Origin: Bradyrhizobium murdochi
GTDB taxonomy: Bacteria; Pseudomonadota; Alphaproteobacteria; Rhizobiales; Xanthobacteraceae
NCBI RefSeq assembly: GCF_000472965.1
Contig: NZ_KI421483.1
Span: 78,211 to 142,210 of the forward strand
Reading direction: 5' to 3'
DNA: 64,000 nucleotides
Part shown: piece after piece, positions 8,036 to 17,311 of the stretch
Numbering within the stretch: the stretch's first letter is position 1
How the letters are laid out: the number at the start of each line of letters is the position of its first letter
Notes under the pieces: generated by a model
What the model was told of the DNA's origin: nothing
Seen by the model: only the letters and a program-made list of their open reading frames with translations
Database searches by the model: none
Made by a program: the position numbers and the translations under genes

Positions 8036-9874
8036 CTACGCCACCGCCCGTTCGCGATACATGGCGTCGATTTCGGCGGCGTAGCGCTTATTCACGAAGG
8101 TGCGCTTCAGCTTCATGGTCGGCGTCAGTTCCTCGTCCTCGGGAGTCAACTGACGCTCGATGAGGTAGAACTTCTTGATGGTTTCGACGCGCGCGAAGTT
8201 GGCGTTGACCGCCTCGATCTCACGCTGGATCAAGTCCTGGATCTCCTGCGCACGGCACAGGCTGGCATAATTGGTGAAGGGAATATTGTGGTCCTGCGCG
8301 TATTTCTCGACATTCTCCTGGTCGATCATGACGAGGCAGGTCAAATACGGCCGCTTGTCGCCGATCACCACGGCGTCAGAAACGTAAGGCGAGAATTTTA
8401 GCTGGTTCTCGATCTCCGACGGCGTGATGTTCTTGCCGCCCGAGGTGATGATGATGTCCTTCATCCGGTCAGTGATCTTGATGAAGCCTTCATTGTCGAT
8501 CGAGCCGACGTCGCCGGTGTGCAGCCATCCCTTGGCGTCGATGGTCTCGGCGGTTTTCTCCGGCTGGTTAAGATAGCCCATGAACAGGAAATCGCCGCGG
8601 ATCAGGATCTCGCCCTGCGGCGAGATCGCAACCTCGCCCCACGGCGCGGCCTTGCCGACCGAACCGAGCTTGATGCGGTCAGGCGGCATGATGGTCGCGA
8701 CACCGCAATTCTCGGTCTGGCCGTAGACTTCGCGCATGTCGAGGCCGAGCGCGAGATACCAACGGATCAGGTCCGGCGCGATCGGGGCCGCGCCGGTAAA
8801 GGCCAGCCGGCACCGGTCGAGCCCGAGCATGCGGCGGATGTTGCGGAACACCAGCCAATAGGCGACGCGGTTGGCCAGCCGCAGAGAGAGTGGCGGCGCA
8901 TCGCCCTGCAGCTTGTACTCGGTCATCCGATTGCCGATGGCGAGCGCGTTGCGGTACATCCATTTCTGGAATGTGGTCGCATCCTTCAGCGCGATCGTGA
9001 TTCCGGAATAGAACTTTTCCCAAATCCGGGGCACCGCGAGGAAGGCGGTCGGCTGCACCTCGCGCAGATTATCCGGCACGGTCTCCGGGCTCTCGGCGAA
9101 ATTCATCACCGATCCCAGCGCCAGCGAGACGTAATAGCCGCCGATCCGCTCGGCGACGTGGCAGAGCGGCAGGAACACCAGCCGTTCCTCGTTATCGGTC
9201 GATGGAAACAGGTCATTGGCGTGGCGCATCTGATACGTCACGCTGCGGTTGGAATGCATGGCGCCCTTGGGTGGGCCGGTGGTGCCCGAGGTATAGACGA
9301 GGATAGCGAGATCGCCTGTGCTGCGGCTTGCGATCATCTCGTCCCACAGCGCCTCATTGCCCTGCGCGTGGTTGCGGCCGAGCGCCATGAACTCGGCCAG
9401 CGACAGCACCATCGGGTCGGTAAAGCCGGTCAGGCCTTCCATATCGAACACGATGATCTTCTGCAGCGTCGGACAACGCGAACGGCAGGCGAGGATCTTG
9501 TCGAGCTGCTCCTCGTCCTCAGCGAAGATTACCTTGGTCGAGGAATCGTTGATGAGATATTCGACCTGCGACGAGGAGTCGGTTGGATAGATGCCGGATG
9601 AAACGCCGCCGGCGCAGAGGATACCCATGTCGGCATAGACCCATTCCGGCACGGCGTTGGCGATGATCGAGGCAACGTCCCCGGGCCGGAACCCGCTCGC
9701 ATGCAGGCCATACGCCACGTCCTTGGATATCTGCAGCCACTCGCGCCAACTGGTCGGCTGCCAGATGCCGAATTTCTTCTCGCGGATCGCCGGCCGGTCG
9801 CCGCGTGTTTCCACGGACAGCAAGAAGCTCTTCGCGATCGTGTCGGCGACCGTCAGCACTGCCGGTCTGGCCAT
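8036..9874 (-). CDS. AMP-dependent acyl-CoA synthetase (long-chain type)
   Basis: About 612 residues. The adenylation motif is clear (LVYTSGTTGPPKGAM), as are YGQTENCG, the hinge region GWLHTGDVG and the C-terminal catalytic lysine region (SGGKNITPSEIE). It activates a carboxylic acid to its CoA thioester with ATP, in the manner of FadD-like enzymes. Two ATGs lie close together (9880 and 9874); GGAGG is well spaced only for 9874. The gene sits inside the liv operon, so it probably activates the imported compound. The substrate cannot be read from the sequence. Confidence 0.87.
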   Translation of the reverse strand: MARPAVLTVADTIAKSFLLSVETRGDRPAIREKKFGIWQPTSWREWLQISKDVAYGLHASGFRPGDVASIIANAVPEWVYADMGILCAGGVSSGIYPTDSSSQVEYLINDSSTKVIFAEDEEQLDKILACRSRCPTLQKIIVFDMEGLTGFTDPMVLSLAEFMALGRNHAQGNEALWDEMIASRSTGDLAILVYTSGTTGPPKGAMHSNRSVTYQMRHANDLFPSTDNEERLVFLPLCHVAERIGGYYVSLALGSVMNFAESPETVPDNLREVQPTAFLAVPRIWEKFYSGITIALKDATTFQKWMYRNALAIGNRMTEYKLQGDAPPLSLRLANRVAYWLVFRNIRRMLGLDRCRLAFTGAAPIAPDLIRWYLALGLDMREVYGQTENCGVATIMPPDRIKLGSVGKAAPWGEVAISPQGEILIRGDFLFMGYLNQPEKTAETIDAKGWLHTGDVGSIDNEGFIKITDRMKDIIITSGGKNITPSEIENQLKFSPYVSDAVVIGDKRPYLTCLVMIDQENVEKYAQDHNIPFTNYASLCRAQEIQDLIQREIEAVNANFARVETIKKFYLIERQLTPEDEELTPTMKLKRTFVNKRYAAEIDAMYRERAVA

Positions 9875-9966
9875 GCGCATCTCCTCCCTCTGTCGCCTGC
9901 CTCTGGTGCCGGTGTTTGAACCGGTCTTGGTTTTCGAAGCAGGGCTCGAATTTAGCTCTAACTCGT

Positions 9967-10060
9967 TCTTAACGCCATGCTTTTGACTGCGACGGTTAAC
10001 GCCAGGTCTTCTAACGCCAAGTCTTCTAAGGCCAGGCCTTCTAACGCCACGTCTTCTTCT
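9967..10060. repeat. Degenerate 15-bp direct repeats over the livF stop codon
   Basis: Three adjacent 15-bp units (10004-10018, 10019-10033, 10034-10048) follow the pattern A-RGYCTTCTAAsGCC. Looser copies of TAACGCC lie at 9970 and 9996, and a CTTCTTCTTC run follows. The livF stop codon falls inside the array, so part encodes the basic LivF tail (KKKKTWR) and the rest lies in the livF-synthetase gap. Confidence 0.6.
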
Positions 10061-10820
10061 TCTTCCAGCGCCGTTCGCCGCGGGCGCCCTCTTCCTTGGC
10101 GCCGAGATAGAATTCCTGGATGTCCTTTGAATTCATCAGCCGCTCGCAGGTGTCGTTCATCACGACCCGGCCAATTTCCAGTACGTAGCCGTAATGCGCG
10201 GTCTCCAGCGCCACCTTGGCATTCTGCTCGACCAGCAGGATCGACATGCCCTGCTCCTCGTTGACGCGCTTGATGATGGCGAAGATCTCTTTCACCAGGA
10301 TCGGCGACAGGCCGAGCGAGGGCTCGTCCAAAAGTAGCAGGGTCGGCCGGTTCATCAGCGCCCGCCCGATCGCCAGCATCTGCTGCTCGCCGCCGGAAAG
10401 CTGCCCGGCCGGCTGGTTGATGCGTTCCTTCAGCCGCGGGAAATAGCCGTAGACGCGATCGAGATCCTCGGCGACGCCGGCCCGATCCTTGCGCGGGTAG
10501 GCGCCCATCATCAGATTTTCGCGTACCGAGAGGAACGGAAACACCTCGCGCCCCTCCGGCACGTGGCTCAAGCCCAGCCGCACGATCTTGTCGGCTTCCA
10601 TGCGCTGGATTGGCTTGCCCAGAAATTCGATCGAGCCTTTTTGCGGATCGAGAATGCCGGAGATGGTCTTGAGCACGGTGGTCTTGCCGGCGCCGTTGGC
10701 GCCGAGCAGGGTAACGATGCGGCCGCGCGGCACCTCCAGGCTGATGCCGCGGATGGCCATGATAGGCCCGTAATAGCTCTCGATATTGCTGAGCTTGAGG
10801 ATGATGTCGGAAGCGCTCAT
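10041..10820 (-). CDS. livF: Branched-chain-type ABC transporter ATP-binding protein LivF
   Basis: This 259-residue ATPase has Walker A GANGAGKTT, signature LSGGEQQ and Walker B LLLLDEPSLGL. It energises uptake with LivG at the LivHM permease. The start MSASDIILKLSNIESYYG was chosen because the ABC domain begins there; the frame is open further upstream but overlaps livG. It lies 10 bp after livG. The C-terminus is unusual: a long basic tail (ERRWKKKKTWR) runs into a local repeat array. Confidence 0.87.
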   Translation of the reverse strand: MSASDIILKLSNIESYYGPIMAIRGISLEVPRGRIVTLLGANGAGKTTVLKTISGILDPQKGSIEFLGKPIQRMEADKIVRLGLSHVPEGREVFPFLSVRENLMMGAYPRKDRAGVAEDLDRVYGYFPRLKERINQPAGQLSGGEQQMLAIGRALMNRPTLLLLDEPSLGLSPILVKEIFAIIKRVNEEQGMSILLVEQNAKVALETAHYGYVLEIGRVVMNDTCERLMNSKDIQEFYLGAKEEGARGERRWKKKKTWR

Positions 10821-10830
10821 GGCATCATCC

Positions 10831-11589
10831 TCATGCGCCGAGATAGGCGGCGACGACGTCGGGATGGCGCTGCACCTCGGACGGCGAGCCCATCGCGAGC
10901 ACGCGGCCGTAGTTGAGCGCAATCACGCGGTCGGAGACGCGATTAACCAGCGTCATGTCGTGCTCGACCATCAAGACGGTGATGCCAAGCTCGGTCTTCA
11001 TGTCGCGGATCCAGAACGACATGTCCTCGGTCTCCTCGACATTGAGCCCGGAGGACGGCTCGTCGAGCAGGATCAGCTTCGGCTCGGAGCACAGCGCGCG
11101 CGCCAGCTCGATCACCTTGCGAACGCCGTAAGGCAGTCCCGAGATAAGCTTGTCGCGATAGGCTTCGAGATCGAGAAATTCGATCACCTGCTCGACACGG
11201 CGGCGATGCATCTTTTCGCCGGCGCGCACGCTCGGCAGGAACAGCAATTCCTGCCAGAGCCGCGTGGTGGAGTGGCGGTGGCGGCCGACCAGGAGATTGC
11301 TCAGCATGGTCGCATTCTCGAACAATTCGATGTTCTGGAAGGTGCGGGCGATGCCGAGGCCTGCGATATCGTAGGCCGGCTGATTGGTAATATCCTGGTC
11401 CTCGAAGAAGATCCTGCCCGAGGTCGGCGGATAAATCCGCGAGATCAGATTGAAGATTGAACTCTTGCCGGCGCCGTTCGGACCGATGATCGAGAGTATC
11501 TCGCCCTTCTCCACCGCGAAGCTGACGGAATCGACCGCCTTCAAGCCGCCGAAGTGCAGAGAGAGATTTTCGGCACGGAAATAGCTCAT
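10831..11589 (-). CDS. livG: Branched-chain-type ABC transporter ATP-binding protein LivG
   Basis: This 252-residue ATPase has Walker A GPNGAGKSS, Walker B LILLDEPSSGL and the LivG-typical LPYGVRKVIELARAL in place of a classic LSGGQ. The start MSYFRAENLSLHFGG overlaps the livM stop by 4 bp (ATGA), indicating translational coupling. It pairs with LivF to drive the LivHM permease. Confidence 0.88.
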   Translation of the reverse strand: MSYFRAENLSLHFGGLKAVDSVSFAVEKGEILSIIGPNGAGKSSIFNLISRIYPPTSGRIFFEDQDITNQPAYDIAGLGIARTFQNIELFENATMLSNLLVGRHRHSTTRLWQELLFLPSVRAGEKMHRRRVEQVIEFLDLEAYRDKLISGLPYGVRKVIELARALCSEPKLILLDEPSSGLNVEETEDMSFWIRDMKTELGITVLMVEHDMTLVNRVSDRVIALNYGRVLAMGSPSEVQRHPDVVAAYLGA

Positions 11590-12737
11590 CGGTTCCGCTC
11601 CGATTTCACATAGATCTTCTGGCGTTTGAAGGTAGCGCGCTTGTAGAGCGGGAAGAGCTGGAAGAAGAGTTTTATCTTCAGCCAGCGGCCGTAGAGACCG
11701 AGCGGCTCGAACAGCACGAACAGCACGATGATCACCCCGTAGATGGCGCCCTTCAGGCCGTTGGCGGAGGCAATGGCAGCGACATTGCCGTGAATTTTCC
11801 CGGCCGTAATGCTGTCGGCGCCGAAGGTCGCGGCGATGCCGGCGATGATGCCGGGCAGATCGTCCTTCAGGTACGTCAGGAACGGATCGATCATGACCAG
11901 AAAGATTGCGCCCAGCACCGCGCCGTGCAGGCTGAAGGCGCCGCCGATCAGGATCACGATGATGAACTCGATCGAGAGTTGCAGCGTGAACATTTCCGGC
12001 GAGATGAAGGAGAGCTTGTGCGCGAACAGCACGCCGGCGAGGCCGGTGATCGCCGCGCTGATCGCAAACGACTTCACCTTGTAGAGCGATACGTTGACGC
12101 CCATGCTCCGCGCCGCCGTTTCGCTGTCGCGGATCGCGACGAAGGCGCGTCCTGTCGGCGAGCGCAGCAGATTGAGCGTGCCGACGATGGTGAGGATCAG
12201 TACGGCAAGACAGAGATAGTAGAAGCTCGGGCCGTTTTGCGGCACCGCCTGCCCGAACAGGCTGAGCGTCTTGACCCGCATGCCCTCGTTGCCGTGGGTT
12301 ACCGTCTCCCAACGGGCCAGCACTTCTTCAACGATGAAGGCGAAGGAAATTGTCGCAATGACGAGATAGATGCCCGTCAGCCGCAGCGCCGGGAATCCGA
12401 CGAGCGCGCCGACCACGCCGGTCAACAGACCGCCAGCCAGGAAATAGACCGGAAACGGCACGTTGAACTGCTGCAGATAGGCCGCCGTGTAGGCGCCGAT
12501 CGCTAGAAAGGCGGCGTGTCCGAGCGAGGCCTGCCCGGTGAAGCCGGTGAGAATCATCAATCCCACGCCCACCGTCGCATAGATGCAGACGAACACCAGC
12601 TGGCTGACGAGGTAGCTGGAAAGCACGAACGGCGCGATCAGAAGAAACGCCAGCAGGATACCGTAGGAGACGATGTAGCCGCTATGCGGAAACAGTTTGA
12701 TGTCGTCTTCGTAATCCGTCTTGAAGAGAAAACGCAT
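11586..12737 (-). CDS. livM: Branched-chain-type ABC transporter permease LivM
   Basis: This 383-residue membrane protein starts MRFLFKTDYEDDI and has about ten hydrophobic segments. The LivM family motif GYTGQ-like LTGFTGQASLGHAAF is present, as is the EAA-like segment RSPTGRAFVAIRDSE that contacts the ATPases. Its start overlaps the livH stop by one base (TAATG) and its end overlaps livG, so the three genes form one tightly coupled unit. Confidence 0.88.
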   Translation of the reverse strand: MRFLFKTDYEDDIKLFPHSGYIVSYGILLAFLLIAPFVLSSYLVSQLVFVCIYATVGVGLMILTGFTGQASLGHAAFLAIGAYTAAYLQQFNVPFPVYFLAGGLLTGVVGALVGFPALRLTGIYLVIATISFAFIVEEVLARWETVTHGNEGMRVKTLSLFGQAVPQNGPSFYYLCLAVLILTIVGTLNLLRSPTGRAFVAIRDSETAARSMGVNVSLYKVKSFAISAAITGLAGVLFAHKLSFISPEMFTLQLSIEFIIVILIGGAFSLHGAVLGAIFLVMIDPFLTYLKDDLPGIIAGIAATFGADSITAGKIHGNVAAIASANGLKGAIYGVIIVLFVLFEPLGLYGRWLKIKLFFQLFPLYKRATFKRQKIYVKSERNR

Positions 12738-13612
12738 TAGACTTTCTTCCGCATGTGAACACCGAACAGGCCTTCGGGCTTGAGCAGCAGCACCACCAGA
12801 AGGACGATGTAGGGCGCGACGTCTTTCCAGCCCTGCGGCAGGTAGAAGCCGGCCATGCTCTCGATCACGCCGATCAACACGCCTCCGACCACGGCGCCGG
12901 GGATCGAGCCGAAGCCGCCAAGCACGGCGGCGGGAAATGCTTTCAAACCAAGCACGAGACCGACATTGGAGTGAATGAAAGTGATCGGCGCCAACAGCAC
13001 GCCGGCTGCGGTCGCGACCGCCGCAGCGATCGCCCACACGATCGAGACCACGCGCTTGACCGGAATGCCCATGTAGTAGGCAGCCAGCATGTTCTCCGAA
13101 CTGGCGCGCATCGCGGTGCCGAGCGTGGTACGGTTGAAGAAAAGGTATAGCAGCGCGCAGAGGATGATGGTGGCGGCGATCACCGACAGCTTGTCGTATG
13201 CCAGCACCAGCGAGCCGATTCGCAGCACACCGTCGCTGAACGGCGTCTCGATCTTGAAATCGTCGGTGCCCCAGATCATGCCGACGACGGAGCGCAGGAA
13301 GTATCCGAGCCCGATCGTTGCCATGATGATGGAAAACTGCGGATAGCCGAGAATCGGGCGCACGACGACGCGTTCGGCCAACATGCCGAACAGGGCCATG
13401 GCGATGACGGCACCGGCGAATCCGAGCCAGTAATTGAGACCAAGCATGCCGATGAATGTGAAGGCGAAGAATCCGCCCAGCATCATCAAATCGCCCTGAG
13501 CGAAATTGACGACCTCGGTTGCCTTGTAAATGAGCACAAAACCGAGCGCGATCAGGCCATAAACGCAGCCGAGCGCGATGCCACTCACGAGCTGCTGAAC
13601 GAAGTCCAGCAT
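12737..13612 (-). CDS. livH: Branched-chain-type ABC transporter permease LivH
   Basis: This 291-residue inner-membrane permease begins MLDFVQQLVSGIALG, with LivH landmarks VYGLIALGFVLIYKAT, NFAQGDLMMLG and RTTLGTAMRAS. GGGAGGG lies just upstream of the ATG. It is the first gene of the minus-strand operon, so the operon promoter should lie in 13613-13870. Confidence 0.88.
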   Translation of the reverse strand: MLDFVQQLVSGIALGCVYGLIALGFVLIYKATEVVNFAQGDLMMLGGFFAFTFIGMLGLNYWLGFAGAVIAMALFGMLAERVVVRPILGYPQFSIIMATIGLGYFLRSVVGMIWGTDDFKIETPFSDGVLRIGSLVLAYDKLSVIAATIILCALLYLFFNRTTLGTAMRASSENMLAAYYMGIPVKRVVSIVWAIAAAVATAAGVLLAPITFIHSNVGLVLGLKAFPAAVLGGFGSIPGAVVGGVLIGVIESMAGFYLPQGWKDVAPYIVLLVVLLLKPEGLFGVHMRKKV

Positions 13613-13902
13613 TCATTTCCCTCCCCGATGCCGGGCGATTCTGTCGATCGCCTCTTTCGCATCTTGTGTCTACACGCTGCCCCCGCATCCACGATGCCTG
13701 CAGCCGCATATGTCCCGTCGCATTGAGCCCAAAGCGCCGACCGCTGTCAACAAAGCGCTGCGAGCGGCGCCGTTAACAATTGCGGAGAAATGCCGCAGCC
13801 CGGGAAGTTGCGGGGGTCGGCGCGATTTGGTCCACCAGATTCACCGCGCCGAAAGTTCTTCGGTTCATGGTCCGCGACGAACAACTGGATCGTTCCGAAA
13901 TC

Positions 13903-14655
13903 ATGAAAGCGGATGTATCGGCGCTCGAGGTACGAGGGTTAACGAAGCGTTTTGACCGCCCGGCGGTCGATGCGCTCGACCTCACCGTTCGCACCGGCGA
14001 GTTCTATGCCCTGCTCGGCCCCAACGGCGCCGGCAAGACTACGACCTTGCGGATGGTCGCCGGTCTGCTCAAGCCCGACGCAGGCTCCGTTTCCATATTG
14101 GACATCGATGCGCTCGCCGATCCCGTCGCCGCCAAGCAGATCATGGCCTGGGTTTCCGACGAGCCCATGATCTACGACAAGCTGACGCCGCTGGAGTATC
14201 TCGAATTCGTCGCCGGCCTGTGGGGCATCGATCCGGCAACCTCCAAAACTTCCACTCACCAGCTTCTGGCGTCGCTCGGACTGGAGCCGCATCTGCACGA
14301 ACGCTGCGAGGGATTTTCCAAGGGCATGCGGCAGAAGGTGGCGCTCGCCGGCGCACTGGTTCACGATCCGCGGCTGATCATCCTGGACGAGCCGCTGACC
14401 GGGTTAGATGCGCTGTCGGCGCGGCACGTCAAGGGATTGCTGCAGGAGCGCGTCCGTTCCGGCTGCACCGTGATCATGACGACGCATATTCTCGAAGTGG
14501 CCGAGCGGATGGCCGATCGGATTGGCGTCATCGCCGCGGGACGGCTGGTGGCCGAGGGTACGCTCAGCGAGCTGCGCCAGCAGAACGGCCGTGGCGACAC
14601 CAGCCTCGAAGACATGTTCATCGCGCTCGTCGACGCCGGGGCGGCAGCCGCATGA
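13903..14655 (+). CDS. ABC transporter ATP-binding protein (ABC-2 exporter type)
   Basis: About 250 residues, with Walker A GPNGAGKTT, signature FSKGMRQKVALAGAL (the SKGM form typical of CcmA/NatA-like exporters) and Walker B LIILDEPLTGLD. The stop overlaps the next gene's ATG (ATGA), so the two form a transporter. Starts at 13867 and 13903 are both possible; 13903 is chosen because the conserved part follows closely. Substrate unknown. Confidence 0.8.
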   Translation: MKADVSALEVRGLTKRFDRPAVDALDLTVRTGEFYALLGPNGAGKTTTLRMVAGLLKPDAGSVSILDIDALADPVAAKQIMAWVSDEPMIYDKLTPLEYLEFVAGLWGIDPATSKTSTHQLLASLGLEPHLHERCEGFSKGMRQKVALAGALVHDPRLIILDEPLTGLDALSARHVKGLLQERVRSGCTVIMTTHILEVAERMADRIGVIAAGRLVAEGTLSELRQQNGRGDTSLEDMFIALVDAGAAAA

Positions 14656-16175
14656 GCTCGGCCGCGGCGCTCACCTGGTTTGCCCGGCACGAAATCCGGT
14701 TGGCCTGGCGCGAATGGCTGGCCATGATCACCGGCAGCCGTGGAAAACGAAAGCGCGCGATCATCGCCCTGGTCGTGTTCGCTGCCATCATGCACCTGCC
14801 GGCCTATGCGGTGATCGGCCGCTTTGCGGATTTGCAGGCTCCGCTAAGCAAGCCGGAACTGATCGTCATCACCGCGACCATCTTTCTCGCCTGGGCATTG
14901 ATGCTGTCGCAGGCGATCGAATCCGTGACGCGGGTGTTCTACGCCCGCGCCGATCTCGACCTCCTGATGTCATCGCCGGTTAACCTCGCCAACGTGTTCT
15001 CGGTGCGGATCGCGGCGATCGCGCTATCCGTCATCGGAATGGCGCTGCTGCTGTCGACGCCCTTTGTCGACGTTCTCGTGATCGGCGGCGGCGCGCGCTG
15101 GCTCTCGGCGTTCGGCGTCGTCGTCGCCATCGGCCTTTCGGCTGCAGCGGCAGCGATCGCGATCACCGTGCTGCTGTTCAGGCTGATCGGTCCGAGCCGC
15201 ACCCGCCTCGTCGCACAGATCGTGGCCGCCGTCATCGGCGCCGGCTTCGTCATCGCGCTCCAGGTCGCGGCCATCCTTTCCTACGGTACGTTGTCTCGCT
15301 TCGCAGTGCTGACCTCCGATGCCGCTTCAGCCTATGCGCCTGGTCTCGACAGTCCGCTGTGGTGGCCGGCGCGTGCGGCGATCGGCGACGGCATCGTGCT
15401 GTCATGGCTCTTGGCCGGCGGGTTGCTGCTGCTCGGCGCCGTGATGGCGATCTTTTCGCCGCGATTTGCCGATACCGTCGTCCGTGTCGCCGCGACCACG
15501 CGCGCTGCCCGTCGCGGGCCGCGCGCCACGGCGTTTCGCGGCGGCTCTCGGCAACGGGCGCTACGCACCAAGGAGTTCCTGCTGCTGCGGCGCGACCCGT
15601 GGCTGGTGTCGCAAAGCCTGATGCAATTGCTGTATCTGGTGCCGCCGGCCCTTTTGCTGTGGCGAAGCTTTTCCGAAAGCTCTGACGCGATCGTGCTGAT
15701 CACGCCCGTGATCGTGATGGCGGCGGGCCAGCTTGCCGGCGGCCTCGCCTGGCTGACGATCTCAGGAGAAGATGCCGCCGACCTGGTCGCAACCGCTCCG
15801 CTGCCGCCCTCGCGCGTGATCCGCGCCAAGGTCGAAGTGGTGCTGATCGCCATCGGCACCATCTTCACGCCGCTGATCGCAGCGCTTGCGTTCGCCTCCC
15901 TAACGCAGGCGATCGTCACCGCGCTCGGCGTCATTATAGCGACCGTCTCCGCCGCCGCGATCCAGCTCTGGTTCCGCGTGCAGGCCAAACGCACCCACTT
16001 CCGCCGCCGCCAGACTTCGTCGCGACTGGCGACCTTCGCCGAAGCCTTCTGCTCGATCGGCTGGGCCGCGACGTCAGTTCTCGCCGTCACGATCCCGGTT
16101 GCCGCCGTGATCAGCGGGGCGATGACGGCGGCGATTCTCGCTGCGACGTGGAAGATCAGCCCACGGCGGGACTGA
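14652..16175 (+). CDS. ABC transporter permease
   Basis: This 507-residue protein has many hydrophobic segments and an arginine-rich cytosolic loop near the middle (residues about 285-305). It is coupled by a 4-bp overlap to the ATPase before it. The length suggests one large permease or a fused pair, as in NatB/ABC-2-like exporters. It contains no substrate-revealing motif. Confidence 0.75.
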   Translation: MSSAAALTWFARHEIRLAWREWLAMITGSRGKRKRAIIALVVFAAIMHLPAYAVIGRFADLQAPLSKPELIVITATIFLAWALMLSQAIESVTRVFYARADLDLLMSSPVNLANVFSVRIAAIALSVIGMALLLSTPFVDVLVIGGGARWLSAFGVVVAIGLSAAAAAIAITVLLFRLIGPSRTRLVAQIVAAVIGAGFVIALQVAAILSYGTLSRFAVLTSDAASAYAPGLDSPLWWPARAAIGDGIVLSWLLAGGLLLLGAVMAIFSPRFADTVVRVAATTRAARRGPRATAFRGGSRQRALRTKEFLLLRRDPWLVSQSLMQLLYLVPPALLLWRSFSESSDAIVLITPVIVMAAGQLAGGLAWLTISGEDAADLVATAPLPPSRVIRAKVEVVLIAIGTIFTPLIAALAFASLTQAIVTALGVIIATVSAAAIQLWFRVQAKRTHFRRRQTSSRLATFAEAFCSIGWAATSVLAVTIPVAAVISGAMTAAILAATWKISPRRD

Positions 16176-16218
16176 TGGGTTGCGATCTTCCGGCTCTCGG
16201 AACGACTTCCCTCGGCGC

Positions 16219-17163
16219 CTAGGACTCGAGCAGTTCCATCACCGCCGCCGCAAAGGCTTCCGGCGCTTCCTGCGGCAGATTGTGCCCGACGCGCGGCACC
16301 ACGCGATGGACGCGGCGGCCGGCGAATTTCGACGCGCTGGCGGCGCCATCGCTTGGGGGCGCCACGCCATCTCCAGCGCCGTTCAGCGTGATTGACGACA
16401 CGGTGATGGGAGGAAGTGCCGCCAGCCGGCGCTGGATGCCGGCATATTGCGGATCGCCCTCGGCCAGACCGAAGCGGTGGCGATAGCTGTGGATCACCAC
16501 ATCGACGTAATCGGGATTGTCGTGGGCCATTGCAGTCCGCTCGAAGCAGGCATCGTCGAACGACCAGTTCGGCGACCACTGCGTCCACAATATTCGGGCG
16601 ATCTCGCGTCGGTTGGCAGCAAGGCCGGCGCGGCCGCGCTCGAGCTGGAAGTAATACTGGTACCACAGCGCCACCTCGCGCTCGGGGCGCATCGGCACCA
16701 TGGCGTTGGCGATATCCTGGATCAGATAGGAATTGACGCAGACAAGCCCGATGCATCGTTCTGGCCATAGCGCCGCGCCGACGCAGGCCGCGCGGCCACC
16801 CCAGTCGTAGCCAGCGAACACCGCGCGGCCGATGTCGAGCGCATCCATCAGCGCCATCATGTCGGCGCCGATCGCCGCCTGCTCGCCCGAGCGCGGTGTT
16901 GCGGCATCGCGAAACCGGGTCGGGCCGTAGCCGCGCAGATAGGGAACGACGACACGGCAGCCCTGGGCAGCCAGTTGCGGTGCGACGTCGACATAGGAAT
17001 GAATGTCGTAGGGAAAGCCATGCATCAGCATCACGGCGGGGCCATCCGCCGGGCCTGCCTCGTAATAGGCGATGCTGAGCGGGCCGGCATCGACCTGCCG
17101 CAGCGGCTCCAGCCGCTTCGATGACGGGGCACGCGAGGTCGGGGCGGCGGGTTCTTCATTCAC
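16219..17163 (-). CDS. Alpha/beta hydrolase, epoxide hydrolase/dehalogenase-like
   Basis: In this 314-residue enzyme the nucleophile elbow reads GYDWGG, with Asp120 as nucleophile rather than Ser. That is the form found in epoxide hydrolases and haloalkane/haloacetate dehalogenases. The oxyanion HGFP motif is at residues 48-51, and a C-terminal catalytic His is likely in VGHNLPQEAP. It is convergent with the ABC permease and stands alone. The substrate is unknown. Confidence 0.75.
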   Translation of the reverse strand: MNEEPAAPTSRAPSSKRLEPLRQVDAGPLSIAYYEAGPADGPAVMLMHGFPYDIHSYVDVAPQLAAQGCRVVVPYLRGYGPTRFRDAATPRSGEQAAIGADMMALMDALDIGRAVFAGYDWGGRAACVGAALWPERCIGLVCVNSYLIQDIANAMVPMRPEREVALWYQYYFQLERGRAGLAANRREIARILWTQWSPNWSFDDACFERTAMAHDNPDYVDVVIHSYRHRFGLAEGDPQYAGIQRRLAALPPITVSSITLNGAGDGVAPPSDGAASASKFAGRRVHRVVPRVGHNLPQEAPEAFAAAVMELLES

Positions 17164-17311
17164 GGCGAACTCCCAGGTTGTTTCTTACAATATGTCATAG
17201 CCCGCCCCCGATGAAGCAAATCCGGCGCGCTGCCCTGCGCGAATGCCATGACGTCTCCCGAATTCGGCGATACAGTGTCGCCCACGGCCTTCACCGCTGA
17301 CGGGTCATGCC

